Below, piece by piece: positions 33,121 through 44,954 of a stretch of DNA of 64,000 bases. A program made the position numbers and the translations under genes. A model generated the notes under the pieces. The model was given only the letters and a program-made list of their open reading frames with translations, was not told the DNA's origin and searched no databases. The DNA comes from Gentiana macrophylla (taxonomy: Eukaryota > Streptophyta > Magnoliopsida > Gentianales > Gentianaceae): the NCBI GenBank assembly GCA_026214975.1, contig CM047808.1, positions 3,647,262 through 3,711,261 of the forward strand, read 5' to 3'. The stretch's first letter is position 1; each line of letters opens with the position of its first letter.

Positions 33121-33274
33121 CCTTTTTTTTTTAATACAAATTTTGTTTCTGCATGGCCTCCCATGCTCATTCCATAATCTTATACATGTTTTCATATTCA
33201 AAGCCATACCAAAACCAAACAAAACATACGATGTTTCATAAAAACCATAATGTTTAAAAACATGCATACAAACC

Positions 33275-34418
33275 TTTTTTTTTTTTTTTTTGACCAATCA
33301 ATTGATACAATATTACTCCTTTATATAGGAGAGAAATCATAATACTATTATTTATTAACAATATTCACACACTAATTATAGATATTACATATTAATTACA
33401 GACTAATTATATATTCTGTAATTATTACGTATTAATTACAGAATAATTATATATTCTATAATTAATGTGTATATGTTGCTAATATTATTTATTTGAATAA
33501 ATTATGATAAACACTATATTTTTTTTCAAATAACAACTTTATCTCTTATTTTGACTGCATCTGTCTATCTCTTGTCTTTATCTTCTAATACCCTCCCTTA
33601 AACGAGGCCGGGTTTGGAGGCTGAGTTTGTCTTGGCATAATTTGGAGGGCATCTCCACCCCAGCAGGTCTTCCGGAGTCCATTAGTAGTATGATGTTTGG
33701 AGGGCATCTCCACTACGGTGATTTTTCCGGAGTCCATAGTTGTTGTATTTTTGGAGGGCATTTTCACTCCGGTGGTTTTTCCGGAGTCCATAGTTGTAAT
33801 ATTTAGAGGGCATCTCCACTCCGCGCACTTCTTTCTCGGCGTTTCGGAGTCCATTAGTTTATAGGTTTGACTTAGCCACATCAAACTTGATTTTTTTTCC
33901 AACATCGGCCTCCAATTGTTGATCGCTGCATGATCTGTCTCATTGCATTTGAAAAAAATAGAAACAGACTAAATGGCAAAAGAAAAGATTAGTTGTTATA
34001 TGAAAAAACTACTTATCAATTAATAATATATAACACCTAAAAATCTTGACTAATAAATAAATAGGTGCATCTCGGCTCAATAATTTTTATTTTTTTATTT
34101 TAAAACCATGCAAACAATGGACATATTTGTTCTCTTTGATGGACATAAAATCTAAAAGGACATGCTTTGATGGACATAAAAATCTAAAAAAGGACATGCT
34201 TGAAGATGACTCAATTTATTGAAAGGAAAAATCATGAAGAGAAAATTGATTCTTATTAGACTTTGGGCAATATTGGACGCTGCAAAATAGTTTTTTTTTC
34301 GGATGACAACTATATGCTGCAAAGAAATGCAACATATGAGATCGGATGTTTGGTGATGATGGAAAAAAAAGAAAGCGGAAGATGAACGGGCGAGGGTTCA
34401 CCAATGTTAAGATATCCG
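33275..34418 (-). mobile_element. Poly(A)-tailed insertion, apparently a retroposed copia transcript, with 18-bp target duplication
   Basis: AAACATGCATACAAACCT occurs at 33258-33275 and 34419-34436. On the minus strand the insert ends with about 17 A (T run at 33275-33291). Upstream of the tail are ATATAAAGGAG, an AT-rich U3-like segment, a start reading TATTAGAAGATAAAGACAAG and, just before it, the purine tract AAGGGAGGG. That is polypurine tract, U3 and R of a copia-type LTR, followed by poly(A) and no U5. Further upstream is a four-unit tandem repeat at about 33630-33860. The layout is that of LINE-type target-primed insertion of an LTR element's mRNA. A third CATGCATACAAACC at 34461-34474 shows that the target itself was repetitive. 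Confidence 0.65.
33630..33860 (-). repeat. Four-unit tandem repeat inside the retroposed insert (about 57 bp period)
   Basis: Units of the form TTGGAGGGCATCTCCACTCCGGTGGTTTTTCCGGAGTCCAT with variable linkers. Read on the minus strand each gives a phrase like TMDSGKTTVVEMPSK, open across all units. Such repeats lie in the 3' region of some copia elements; whether the frame is real is unclear. Confidence 0.75.
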
Positions 34419-34472
34419 AAACATGCATACAAACCTAACTGTTTACTAAAGTGTACTACATGCATACAAACC

Positions 34473-34939
34473 TTACTGATCATCACCAAGATAAATATCA
34501 ACATCATCATCATCATCATCAACATCATCATCATCATCATCATCTGAAGGCTCTGGCATGTCCGGCATGTGTATGGTTGGATCGCGACTTTTCATAGATT
34601 CAAACAAACCCTTCAAACAAGCCGTTAACCATTTGTTTTTCTTCTTTAACCGATTTTGGGACTTTTTTATCTTTTCAAATTTGATGTCCCGACTTTGGGT
34701 TGATGCTGATGTTGAGGAATCAAACTGTTGCGAAGCGAGCAATTGACGAGGTTGAGTAGGTCCAAGGCCTATGAAATAATCTCGCCTTGAACCTAAGGCT
34801 TGAGCAAAGATTTGCTCCTCTTCTTCATGAGTTGCTCGTCTTCCGGGAGCAATCCTTTCCTTGAACTCAAGCAACCTCTTCTAAACATATATATAAAAAA
34901 AAACGTTTGTAATTAAGTTAATTGAGGAATAAAATGTTC

Positions 34940-35000
<61 letters not shown>

Positions 35001-35235
35001 GAAGGTATATCACTTACGAAATCCTCCTCCGCTTCTCGCATTAACGAATTGACCTTCAGAGTCCGATGCTTCATGCCCATATCTCAATAGGATCATCTCC
35101 CAAAGGACATTCAAGTGGATTTTTCTAGAAAATACATATGTATTATTAGTTTGGAAAATTAAAAAATAAAGGAAGAAGTTATAAGGATTTAAAATTTAAT
35201 ACTTACATCTTTCCATCGAATAGCGGGCATAGACG
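34473..35235 (-). pseudogene. CACTA-type plant transposase-associated ORF (Ptta/En/Spm, PF03004-like)
   Basis: The last exon (34874-34473) begins at LEFKERIAPGRRATHEEEEQ and continues AQALGSRRDYFIGLG, close to the family signature of an E-rich stretch followed by LGxRxGYxxGLG. A basic coiled-coil-like stretch (KIKKSQNRLKKKNK) and an acidic (Asp)n tail encoded by a GAT repeat follow. Upstream minus exons are suggested by GTAAGT donors at about 35018 (preceded by VNSLMREAEEDF) and about 35205 (preceded by LDGRLCPLFDGK-like codons in part). Upstream sequence has stops. The fusion of pieces is inferred; no TNP2 transposase is seen nearby. Confidence 0.55.
34941..34997. repeat. (TA)n microsatellite
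   Basis: About 28 uninterrupted TA units in the intron between CACTA exons. Confidence 0.95.
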
Positions 35236-36710
35236 TCCGTCCTTGAGAACACGTATATTTAGTTTTAGTACGTTTTTTTTGTTCTGCTCAGATCGCTTCT
35301 GCAATAAAATGTGCTTTTCGATTAGATTCAAGTAATATTTACAACATCTCCCAGGTCCTCCATAGTTACTGTACCAAAGTTAATGCTTCTCTTGACAACA
35401 GGAGACTGAGAACTGCTGGATGGTAACTAGACACATGCCTGGCTCACATCCTCAAGAATTTTTTTGTTGTCGGTGTGACGAACTGAGTGTCTGAGTCATC
35501 TGTTTTACCTGAATCATGCGACAAGAGGTGAGCGGCATCAGACAGAACAACAGGAATGTTCGAACCAAGCATCAGTGGGTGAATTGTTTCTTCTGTTTTG
35601 CCTGTAGTAAACACTTCCATTTCTTCAACAGTGTATGTTTTAAGTATCACATATCTTCGGAGCATTGTATCGTTGATCGGTGTATCATAGTACTTGACAA
35701 AGCATATAACTTCCGTGTTGTCCATTGTGACGGAAATCTCATCTATAGCAGAGTGTCCATGTAGCAATATGGTTTGAGTAAAAGCCGATAGTAAGCAAAC
35801 AAAGTAACCTAGAAGATTCATAAGCATGGGGCCAAGTTCTACGTAAAGTATAGATGTATATGGTAAAAAGCTACAGTTAATGAACTGGTGCAGCATAAAT
35901 TTTTTTTGTTGCCTTATCAAATTCTTTAGTGTAGGATGATAGATTGTAACGGTATTAATGGATGCTAGCTTTTTGTTTTCTATGTGATCAGATTCGTAAG
36001 AGTTTACATGTGTATTCATATGCTGCAAGCCTTAGCACTGCATTTTGTTAAATGCCTGTCTATATAGATGGCAAGATCCTGTATATTCTAAATACATGAA
36101 GTATTGATTGTTTATAAATTTATGAATGATGAGATGTGTTTAAACAACTATCCAAAACCTTTCTTGTTTATTAAGGATATGTTTTGGATGGTGGAAATCA
36201 TTTAGTCTAGCTATACTACTTTTAGGCTACCTTAATCACCTAATTTATGTGGAGAATAGGCCTACAGCTTCTCATTAAGTATATATAAAGTAAGTCATCC
36301 ATCATTATATTGGAATGATGAGTACCTCTTCTTGCTTCTTCATTACTTCAGATGGAGCGAAAGGAATCAGTTTTTCAGCATCTGGTGACTTGATTGTGCT
36401 TCTCATGCTTGTATTTTCATCATTTAGTGTCACAGGCAGTTTAAGTCTGTGAGGGCCAACATTAATTAAAGTCAACCAAGTTAAATTAGGTGTATGGATA
36501 AACATAGCAGCTTTGCGACAAGATTTATCTGTAAAATTACCTAACTTCCATTGCTGAGAGAACCTCGCATCCAGAACATTCAACATCCCAATCCAATCCA
36601 GTTTCAACAGTTATTCCACAATTTTCTCGAGTCTCACCTTTCTTATGTAAACTATTGCTGTTTTCAAACCCTTTTGCATACGTTAATACATCTTTTTTCA
36701 TGTCAAAATT
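35236..36710 (-). other. Unresolved region with two unrecognised minus ORFs
   Basis: ORFs at 36028-35444 (194 aa) and 36607-36305 (100 aa) are open but match no family I know. The second half of the first (EVICFVKYYDTPINDTMLRRYVILKTYTVEEMEVF) looks protein-like in composition; its first half looks like read-through of an intron. They may be exons of a captured host gene, given the phospholipase D fragment just to the right. Confidence 0.35.
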
Positions 36711-37034
36711 TAATGTGCAGTGTATAGCATATGGAAAGCCAGCCTATGTGAGTATCGAAATCAACGACAAAATGGTAGCAGAGACGACTCATGAACAATG
36801 AAGAGTTTGGAATCAAACCTTTCGAATCTGATGTGCTCATGGCTTGAAACTACCACAATTACCCTCACTTAAAGACAAGAGGCTCAATCTTAGGAAAAAT
36901 CGAAATTCAGGCCAATCAGCTAATTTTGAATGGAAGCAGTTTGATCAATGGCTTCTTCCCAATGTGCATGGAGAATGGCAAACTCAAAAGAGAACTGAAA
37001 TTACAATATATCTTGTGGTTTAATTAAACCTGCA

Positions 37035-37550
37035 GAATATGATCAATATTTAAACGGGATGAAGCACGCTACATTCCCACAAAGATCGAACTGTATTGTC
37101 AGTTTGTATCAAGATGCACATCATAACGATGATTTTCAACGACTTTTTACTCTTCGAAACCCTCAAGAAACTGTGGGAGGACATATACAAGGCCTTTGAT
37201 GGTGCAAAACACTTGATTTACTTGCAGGATGGTCGTTGAATCCTAACATTGTCTTGGTAAGAGGCCATCCTATTTTTAAATTACATTGGTATTATTTATT
37301 ATACACAATTACCGGTGTACTGACACGACTCATGTAGGTTCATGACAAAAATATTGCAATCCCACATACGTATGGAGTGAAACTCGGTGATCTGTTGCGC
37401 AAGAAGGCATGGGAGTGAGGCTTTTGCTATGGCGTGATGAAACATCATTGCCTATTATAAAAAATGAAGGAATGATGAGAACAAATGGTGAAGAAACCTA
37501 TGCATACTTCGAACATACAAAAGTAATATGCAAATTATGCCCAAGATTGC
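37035..37550 (+). pseudogene. Phospholipase D gene fragment with intron
   Basis: Exon 1 reads KHATFPQRSNCIVSLYQDAHHNDDF, then a stretch matching WEDIYKAFDGAKHLIYLAGWSLNPNIVL after correction of a single missing base near 37226. Plant PLDs have this block before the first HKD motif. A GTAAGA donor at 37257 and TAG acceptor at 37337 bound an intron. Exon 2 gives HDKNIAIPHTYGVKLGDLLRKKA and then, in another frame, LLRWRDETSLP-like and MRTN-EET-AYFEHTKVICKLCPR. No HKD catalytic motif is included. Because the intron is kept, this is a DNA-level copy or relic rather than a retrocopy. It has several frameshifts and stops. Confidence 0.75.
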
Positions 37551-38743
37551 ATGGCGACGTTTGAAGTGGATCACCTATGATCGCGCCACCTCTGCGCGCA
37601 ACCCAAAGGGAACCCACAAAGGAGTTCTGTCTTTCCTGGGTTGTCTAAGGCTTGGTCACCCAGCTGTTGAACAGCCAGAAGGTCCTGAACATGCTCTGTG
37701 GGGAAGCATGTTGGTCTAGGATTTGCGGTGCCTTTAGTACGCATGAAACTGTAAAAGAAAGGCTGGTAACTATAATGTTTGCTTTTTCTTATAGACTAAC
37801 AACCACAAAAAATTGATTTGTTTCACCACAATTTTAAGGGCATTAAGACTCGGAAATGCCAAAACACATTATAAACGAAGATCCAAACCAACATAACAGC
37901 AACACATCTAAAGATAACACTTAATACAATCATGTTAAGTAGAGTAAAGGAAGCACATACCCTAAGTGAAGGAAGAAAACCTTGTTGTAGGCCTGTCTTT
38001 TGTAGAGCCTGCATAGAGAAACATGTTACAAATTTCCATAACCTAAAGTGAAAATAAAATTGGCTAAAAACTGAAGCTCTAAACACGGCATACATAAAAT
38101 CCTAACCAAGGCATATCATCAACCAACCAATTAGATGTAGCAACCAATTATTGGGTCAAATCAAATCAAGAAAGCATGAGGAAAGAACAAGAGGCTAGCT
38201 TTTACGCTCATGCAACAAAGGAAGAGGTAGAAGAAAGAAGTAGTTTATGAGTCTTACATACACATTTTTGCGATAAAACAAGTAATATGTCCTCGACATT
38301 TTGATTCATTAGCTATGTCACTTTGTTATTAAAAGCACTTTGCAATGTGTTATGGCAAACCTTTATCAAGCACGAGAATATAAAGAGTTTAAAAGCAAAG
38401 CGTAAGAGCAAACCATCCTAAGCTACCTTCTACAACCGACACTTTTATACATACAAACCTCAAGTGTAACCACCTAAGTAAAACCATCCTCAAGCCCAAA
38501 CCCAAGAAATGAGCCTCATCTGTTGAACTTGAATCTACCTCGGAAAGCGGCCATTGTTGTTACAAACTAAGCAAAGGTCATTACTCCTTTTACAAAAAAA
38601 AAAAAAAAACCGTAAGCTAGAGGCCAAAAGGGACGATGTTAAGCCGCCTTTAAAGGAGCCGGATCGTCTGCCATGGTGAATACACAAAGCAGTTCTTACT
38701 GTGATAAGGAAACGACACCGTTTTGAGTCTAAACGACACCGTT
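37551..38743. other. No gene recognised
   Basis: Contains a GTTTGAAG...GCATGTTGGTCTAGG stretch (37560-37720) with one 63-codon ORF that I cannot assign, an A16 run at 38598-38613, and a doubled AAACGACACCGTT motif at 38709-38743 directly before the copia LTR. Confidence 0.4.
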
Positions 38744-40365
38744 ACTTAACACTTAAAACTTTTGGAGTTAACAAACTCAAGAACTTCAAGATCTCATCGA
38801 TACTCGGTGAGTCTCACGACTATTGACTTTACTGAATTTGTTGCAGCGGAATATATTTAAATTAAGCCTTAATACTTGTTGTTAAAATATGATACCAAGT
38901 ATTAGATACTCAGTAGTGTATGTGTGTGAATCAGTTGTTAGTTCAGTAGGTTGATGTGCTAAGAATACTATATGCAGAATATAAATGCAGAAAGTAAGTA
39001 GGCAGTTTTTATAGTGGTTCCAGGTGGTGTAATCCTGTACTCCACTCTTCTCCTGTGATGTTGGAGGTAATTCACTAGAGATCTTTGATGTAGCTGTTAC
39101 ACAAATCCCTAAGTTGCTTGTCCTTCACCAATAACTATGGCTTCACAAACTGAACACTGGAACAGGTGAGATTGTTGTTCCAAAGTCTTCCACTAGTCCT
39201 TGAAGGGTAGGATTTCCTCTTCACCAGCTCCACCACAAACAACAGTCTTTCACACCTCGAAAGATGCTTCACTGTCTCAGCAGGTTTCTTGTAAAGAAAG
39301 ATTGAATCAAGTAAGTGATTCAGCTTTCAGCAGCTTGATCAGGATGATATGATCAGCAACTTGAGATCTTCAAGTGAGTAAACTTGATGTAGCTTGAAAG
39401 CAGATTACACTTGAAGAATTTACTGGATCAGTAGCTTTATGCTCGATAGGTCGCAGGTTTGTTTGATCGATTGAAATTTGATAGCTCAAGATAGATCCTT
39501 AATTTTCATCACTTGTTTCTGAATTAGGAGTCCTCTATTTATAGGTAGGAATCCTTGTGACTGATATTTGAAATTCAAATATAGCCGTTTCAGACTTGTC
39601 CCATCTTGACTTGCTTTTTCATTTCGTTCTAGGGTGACCACTGCCGATTCCTTTTTGACGATAAATGATCATGTCCATCCTTTGACTTGTATCCATTGGA
39701 TAAAGGTCTGAATCATCCCAACGTCCATTTAATCTTGACCATTGATTTGTTTGATAAAATCAGAGGTTGTTAGCTGTCCTTTTCTTTGTAGTCTTCCAAT
39801 GTATCCTTTGAATAATTCGAAGTGTATGTATCAGCAGGTTCCTGTGAGCAAGAGTCTGCTGAAGTACATATCAGTCAGCTGATCCATATTTTGCTGTGTT
39901 TAAGAAACAATGCAGCTGACTTCTTTTATCTAACTTTTTATTGTGAAGTTAGACTACACCATTTGAAATATAACCAAGTCCCAATCACCATTTAACTTAT
40001 GGAACTTAGACCTTGTACACAAGGTATATGTAATCAGTTTAGGTCATCACAGACTTCCCTAAATTTTGATTCCATATCCTTGACTTTGATTACTAAGTTT
40101 GATCCCTTAGCCTTCAATAACTGAGTCTGAGCCCTCACTTTTCGATCTTCAAAGAGTTCCTAACTAGTCTCCCGACCTGGGTACCCTATCGACTGAAGAC
40201 AGTCTCACGATATAAGTCACCGACCATTACAATTGCTTGTTTGATCAAATCTATACAAAGATCAAATTTTAATAAACCTATACATTTGATCTAGACATCT
40301 TTTTGCCTTTGCTCTATAACAGCTAGTCTGACACTCATCACTAAAACTTAAAAATAAGTCCAACA
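38744..40365 (-). repeat. 3' LTR of the copia element (5'-truncated in + orientation)
   Basis: Nearly identical to 50503-52181 over long stretches, ending AAGTCCAACA. The initial TGTTGGTCCC...GTGAACAA segment is absent. Differences from the other LTR are concentrated in a few short blocks (about 38774-38812, 39440-39470, 39625-39680, 40110-40240). A minus-strand TATA box CCTATAAATAG lies at 39545-39535. Confidence 0.92.
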
Positions 40366-40379
40366 ATTCCCCCCTTTTT
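40366..40379 (-). other. Copia polypurine tract
   Basis: The minus strand AAAAAGGGGGGAAT lies directly before the TGTTGG start of the 3' LTR, the position of plus-strand primer formation. Confidence 0.85.
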
Positions 40380-40528
40380 GGTGATGATGCCAATACCTTC
40401 CTTACAGCAAAGCAAAAAGATTAAAAACAAAAACAAAACAAATTCCATTCATTTCTCATTATAATCAATTTGTTCAAGAGTATTACAGTCTAGAATCAGC
40501 AAAAATTAATCATATGAAGTATGCTGAT

Positions 40529-43500
40529 CTAGTGTCTTCTTTCTCTTTCTTCTCTTGCCTTCTCTACTTGCTTTTGATAGGCTCTTATTTCTCCAATCAT
40601 TTCTCTCATCCATTCATTTTCAATAAGAGAGAAATCAACATGAGGATTCACTTCTTTCCACCATTTCCATGCTTCAGGTAGAGTAAGATTGATTTGATGT
40701 ACTCTAAAGCCTAACTGCATGTATACATGTATGAATTCATTTAGTGATTCCTTTGCTGATGTGGTTGGTAAACTCCTTCCACCTCTACCACCTCTTCCAC
40801 CTCTATGAGCAGCTCTCAAGGCCTTGACTCTTGTTTCCTAAAACTTGAGCCCCAGAAAGGAGTTCAACCCTTCATGAAAGCCCTTGTCATGATAAGGTCT
40901 CCTTTTGCTATTGTATACCTTCTTGTATTCTCTGAGAAGATCATCAGTGAGTGGAAGTCTGCCAGGTGCAGGTTCTCTGAATGCATTTGTATCATCTTCC
41001 CATCTTTTCTTAGCAAATATTCTGGCAGCCTCTTTTGCTTCTGCTGTTTGGCTATCTTCCCCCTTATTGACATCATCAACAAAACGGGACAGCAGGCCAT
41101 GAACACTTTCCTGTGTGATAACTAGATTATTCAGTTGTCCTTCCATAATTTCAGTTCTTGTGTCAACTGCAGTAATCCTTGCTTGCATGGTTTGCTCCAG
41201 CAGATTGATCCTCTCAGTAAGATTAGGATCCAATCGAGGAGGTTGAAGTGTTCCAGCAGCCTCATCAGGCTTGGGTGCCTCAGCAACTTTATCAAGTTTT
41301 TTATGGATAGAAGTAAATTGGTCTTTCAAAAACTTGTCCTTCAGTGTATTACCTTGCCTAATTCCTCTCACATCTAGGGTAAGGTCAGCAAGAGCATACT
41401 GAGTGGAGGTAATATTGAAGGCAACTGTTTCTATAGTCCTCCCTCTATTTTCCACCAGATTGATTAAATCTTCAAACCTCTGCTCTTGCCTGTCAAGTTG
41501 AGTTCTTAAACTGATAATATCACTTCTGACAGCCCTTAACTCCTCCAAGACATGTGCTGGTACCCCACCAGCCATTCCTCCATCAGCCCTATCAGCAGGT
41601 TCTTCCACATTATACTATGCTCTCTGTCTGCTGATAACCAAGGCAAAGCTCATATCCCTTCCAGCAGGGTTAGGTCCTTGGAATTCCTCCAGAATGGGAT
41701 CAAGAGCAGGTTCTTCAAATACTGGCACAAATGCCTGTTGAGGTTCATCATCAATAGGTTCCTCCTCAGGCACTTGAAATTCCTGATCACTATAGTCATA
41801 GTCCACCAGCTGTTCATCTTCATCAATAACAACAGTCTGCTGACTATCTTTCCCTACAATGGTCTTGTCTCCAGTAGGCTCTACTACAGCAGCCTGTTCA
41901 ACAACTACAGCAGGGGTTTTCTCCAAACCCAAAGTTAGTTCCAACCTTTGTCCAGGTGCTGTTTGTACCTCAGCAACTTGTACCTCATGTTCCAACCTTT
42001 GTTCAGGTGCTGTTTGTGCCACAACAACCTGTACAGGGAATACATCCATATTCTCTTTTTGAAATTCCCTAATATCAGAAATCCTTCTTAGAAAATTGGC
42101 AGTCTTGGAGAGAGTGTCCTCAGTGTCAATCCATTCTTGATATTGAACTGAATCCTCTGAACTAACATCAGGCTCACTACGACCAGTAACCCTCTCATCA
42201 TCCAAATCTTCATTCTGCTGATCTTCAGCAGACTCACCAGCATCAACAGATTGATCTGCTGCATCATCAGTGGATCTTTGAGCAATGGCTACATCAGTTG
42301 TCCCTTGTGCCACTCCACTGGTCTCCCCAGGGAACATGGGGGGATCATCATCAGATGAATCATCACTGTCAGGTGTGTATTTTGGATCCTTGAACATAAG
42401 TTTTGCACTCTTCTTCCCTTCATCCAACAGATCCATTAGCCTAGTTTACAGCAAGGTTGTATCTACTAATTCCAATAGGCTGTCCACACCCAGCTGATCG
42501 AATGCCCATTCTTCAAATCCACTCATTGGATCAGCAGCTGGTTTTTGTTTCTTGTAGAATCCAAACTTCCATTGAAAATATCTTTGCACTCTTTTGAAGT
42601 TGGGATCTACCTTATCCTTCTTTGATGTCTACTCCCTCCTTTCATATGGCATGGTTGGCTTTCTGGGAGCAGGTTGAGCACCTTGCTGACCTCCAAAGGT
42701 CTCAACTAGCAAGTTAAGGGTCTCCTCAACAGATGTTTCCAGGTCAGTAGGTTGCTCAGATTGTACATTAGTGCCTACTACCACCATCTGTTCCACACTG
42801 GGTTCCCCCTGACTAACATGCTCATCAGCAGGGTCAGCAGCAGACTGCTCTTCCCTCTGACTTCTTGCAGAACTTGTAGGGTCTTGTACCAGTTTATCAA
42901 CTTCCACAACAGGTACAGACTCAGTAGTCTGCTGTGGTTCTTCAACAAGTTGCTCAACAACAACTTGTGCAACTTCAATAGGCTCAGCAGCCTCTACAGG
43001 AGAGGATTCAACTACATCTACAAAGCAGCTCAGTGCAGAGTCTCACCAGTGATTCTTCAGTAGGTTGCTCAACAACAACCTCTACTATCTCAGTGGGCTT
43101 GATAGTTGTTAGGAGTTCAGCCTCAATAGCCTCTTCTTCTTCTTGTTCTCTCCGAGTCTCCAAAATCCTCAACTGTTTTCCTTTTCCATGTTTCTTTTTC
43201 TTGGCAATCTCCTTCATTCTTTTGGAGAGATCCTCTGTTTCAACTTCAGTAGCCTTCCTCTTTCTACTGAATTCTTTCTGTTGCTCCTTCAAAATTTCAG
43301 CAATAGTCTTCTTTTTTGCAACTACAGCAGGGTCAGTAATCTCAATTTCACTGGACCTCAAAGAGACTTAGCGATCTGTCTTTGTTTGCTTCCTTGTCTT
43401 TTTAGGCTTTAACATTTCTGTTATCTTTCTTGTGTTAGCAGCCTTTCTCTTCTCAGCAACCTTTTTGGGTGCAGCAGGCTGTACAACTTGCTTAACTTGC

Positions 43501-44297
43501 TCACCACCAGCATCATCATCTCCACCATCATCATCACTTTCTGTGGCCTCCTCAACCACATCTTCATCATCATTTAATCAAGGAATAGGAGTAGCAACTT
43601 CTGGCTTGTATCAGGATTTGTTGATCTTTTCAGATGATATATCAGGTATCTGAAAATGATTCAACAAGGTCTGAATCAATAGACCTAGGGGCTTGACTTT
43701 AGACTTCCTTATACCATCTTTATCTTCAATAAACACCTTCTTCATGTAGTGTATAAAGAATCCAGCCCAATCAAACTTCATGATTCTGCAGATGATGATT
43801 AGCATATCTATCTTGGGTCCAGACAGTGTATCTAGACTCCCAATGAATCCCAAAATGGTTTTTACAATCAATTTGCTCAGCAGGTTATACTCAAAACCAA
43901 TATGCTTCACATTAATGCCTAGGGATGAAGGTATATCCTCATTTGTCTTTATTGCATCCACGAACTTCATCCTTGGCAGATTCATTGCTTCTGGATTGGT
44001 AGGAGCACCATTTCCAGGTCCAAAATGAAATAATCTTCTCAGTAGGTCTGAAGATATTTCAATCTCTCTTCCATTAACTGTCGTAGTGAAGGCCTCTCTA
44101 CCTTCGTGTATGACAATATTCTTCCAGAATTCCAATACATTGACATATAAAATTCTTTCCAGCCTTCTGTTGATAATGTTCTCCAAACCAGCAAACCTTC
44201 TGATTCTTCTTCCTATGTTAATGGCTAGTTCAGTAGACTTCACATAGCCTATTACACTCTGAATGGTTCCAATATGAACATCATCATTGGGTGCCAT
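40529..44297 (-). pseudogene. Extra copia reading region behind pol (about 1.2 k codons in pieces)
   Basis: A chain of minus ORFs in the same direction: 44297-43611, 43559-43368, 43361-43008, 42907-42629, 42436-41615, 41608-40838, 40819-40529, with only short gaps. Composition is coherent. First comes a globular start (MAPNDDVHIGTIQSVIGYVK, SSDLLRRLFHFGPGNG), then Lys/Arg-rich (KKTRKQTKT; KRMKEIAKKKKHGK) and acidic Val/Gln/Glu-rich stretches, then a coiled-coil-like domain near 41600-40900 (RAVRSDIISLRTQLDRQEQRFEDLINLVENRG, in part), and an RGGRGGRGG motif near 40800. The globular start resembles the N-terminus of plant transposon-borne ORFs but I cannot name it. No signal peptide or transmembrane helix stands out. 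The position equals the env-like ORF of SIRE-type elements. Confidence 0.6.
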
Positions 44298-44755
44298 GAT
44301 AATTGAAAAAGATGAAGATGAAAGCTTTCAAATCTGTGTTCACACAAAGTAATTTCAAAGAAATCGCAGATTGAGAGTTGTGTGTGTGAACCCTGTGTCT
44401 ATATCTGTATATATAGACAGAGGTAGATGTAACTGTCAGAGCAGTTGCTGTGATATTAACCACGATTAAATCTAAGTGAATGCTGTCTTGACACGTGGCC
44501 CATTACTTTTTCAAAAAGGTTTGTAACCGTCAGATCGTGTAACTACGGTTACAAGGATAAAATAAATATCCCGCCAATTGCTTTTTGAATTTGGTAAGTT
44601 TGGTATCGTAACGTTTCCTTCAAAGAAATTTTATCATCATGAGACTTGGCTCAAGACTGGCGACAAATATGTCTCAAAGAAATCTTGGCGTGAATTACTC
44701 TGCGATCTTCTATTCCTTCTTGTTTTGTTCAACTGATAATAAAAGATGAAGTTTA

Positions 44756-44930
44756 ATACCAATGACTGATCTGTCAAGTGAGCTCACCCAACATGACAAA
44801 GACCAATCCCCTTGGCAACTTCATTTGCTCAATTGTCCAAACATAAGTACATGGAATTGTTGATACCAATGACTAATCTGCTAAGTGAGCTCACCCAACA
44901 TAGCAAAGACTAATCCCCTTGGTGAATTCC
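44756..44930. repeat. Tandem duplication, about 105-bp period
   Basis: ATACCAATGACTGATCTG... and ATACCAATGACTAATCTG... each run about 65 bp, containing AAGTGAGCTCACCCAACAT (an AGTGAGCTCACC core with palindrome GTGAGCTCAC) and CAATCCCCTTGG. It lies between RNase H and the extra ORF. Confidence 0.85.
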
Positions 44931-44954
44931 AGCACACTGCTGATAAAAGAAATA

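Larger units (their letters stand above)
32498..35235 (-). mobile_element. CACTA (En/Spm) element, one end plus transposase-associated ORF
   Basis: The terminus CACTACCAGAAAACTCG at 32498 is followed by a palindrome-rich subterminal region and then, beyond a later insertion (33275-34418), an ORF of the plant Ptta/En/Spm type on the minus strand. No second CACTA end is found to the right, so the element is truncated or its other end has decayed. The right limit is where recognisable exons stop. Confidence 0.75.

Noticed and set aside
37528..37719. 63-aa plus ORF as a gene
   Set aside because: No recognisable domain and only the very start overlaps the PLD fragment.
31991..38743. A complete Helitron with captured genes
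   Set aside because: No Rep/helicase, no CTRR end with hairpin found; kept only as a possibility for the left hairpin.
40838..43412. Plus-strand ORFs rich in Ser/Phe/Leu over the copia extra region
   Set aside because: Antisense of the minus-strand chain, which has the coherent domain-like composition.
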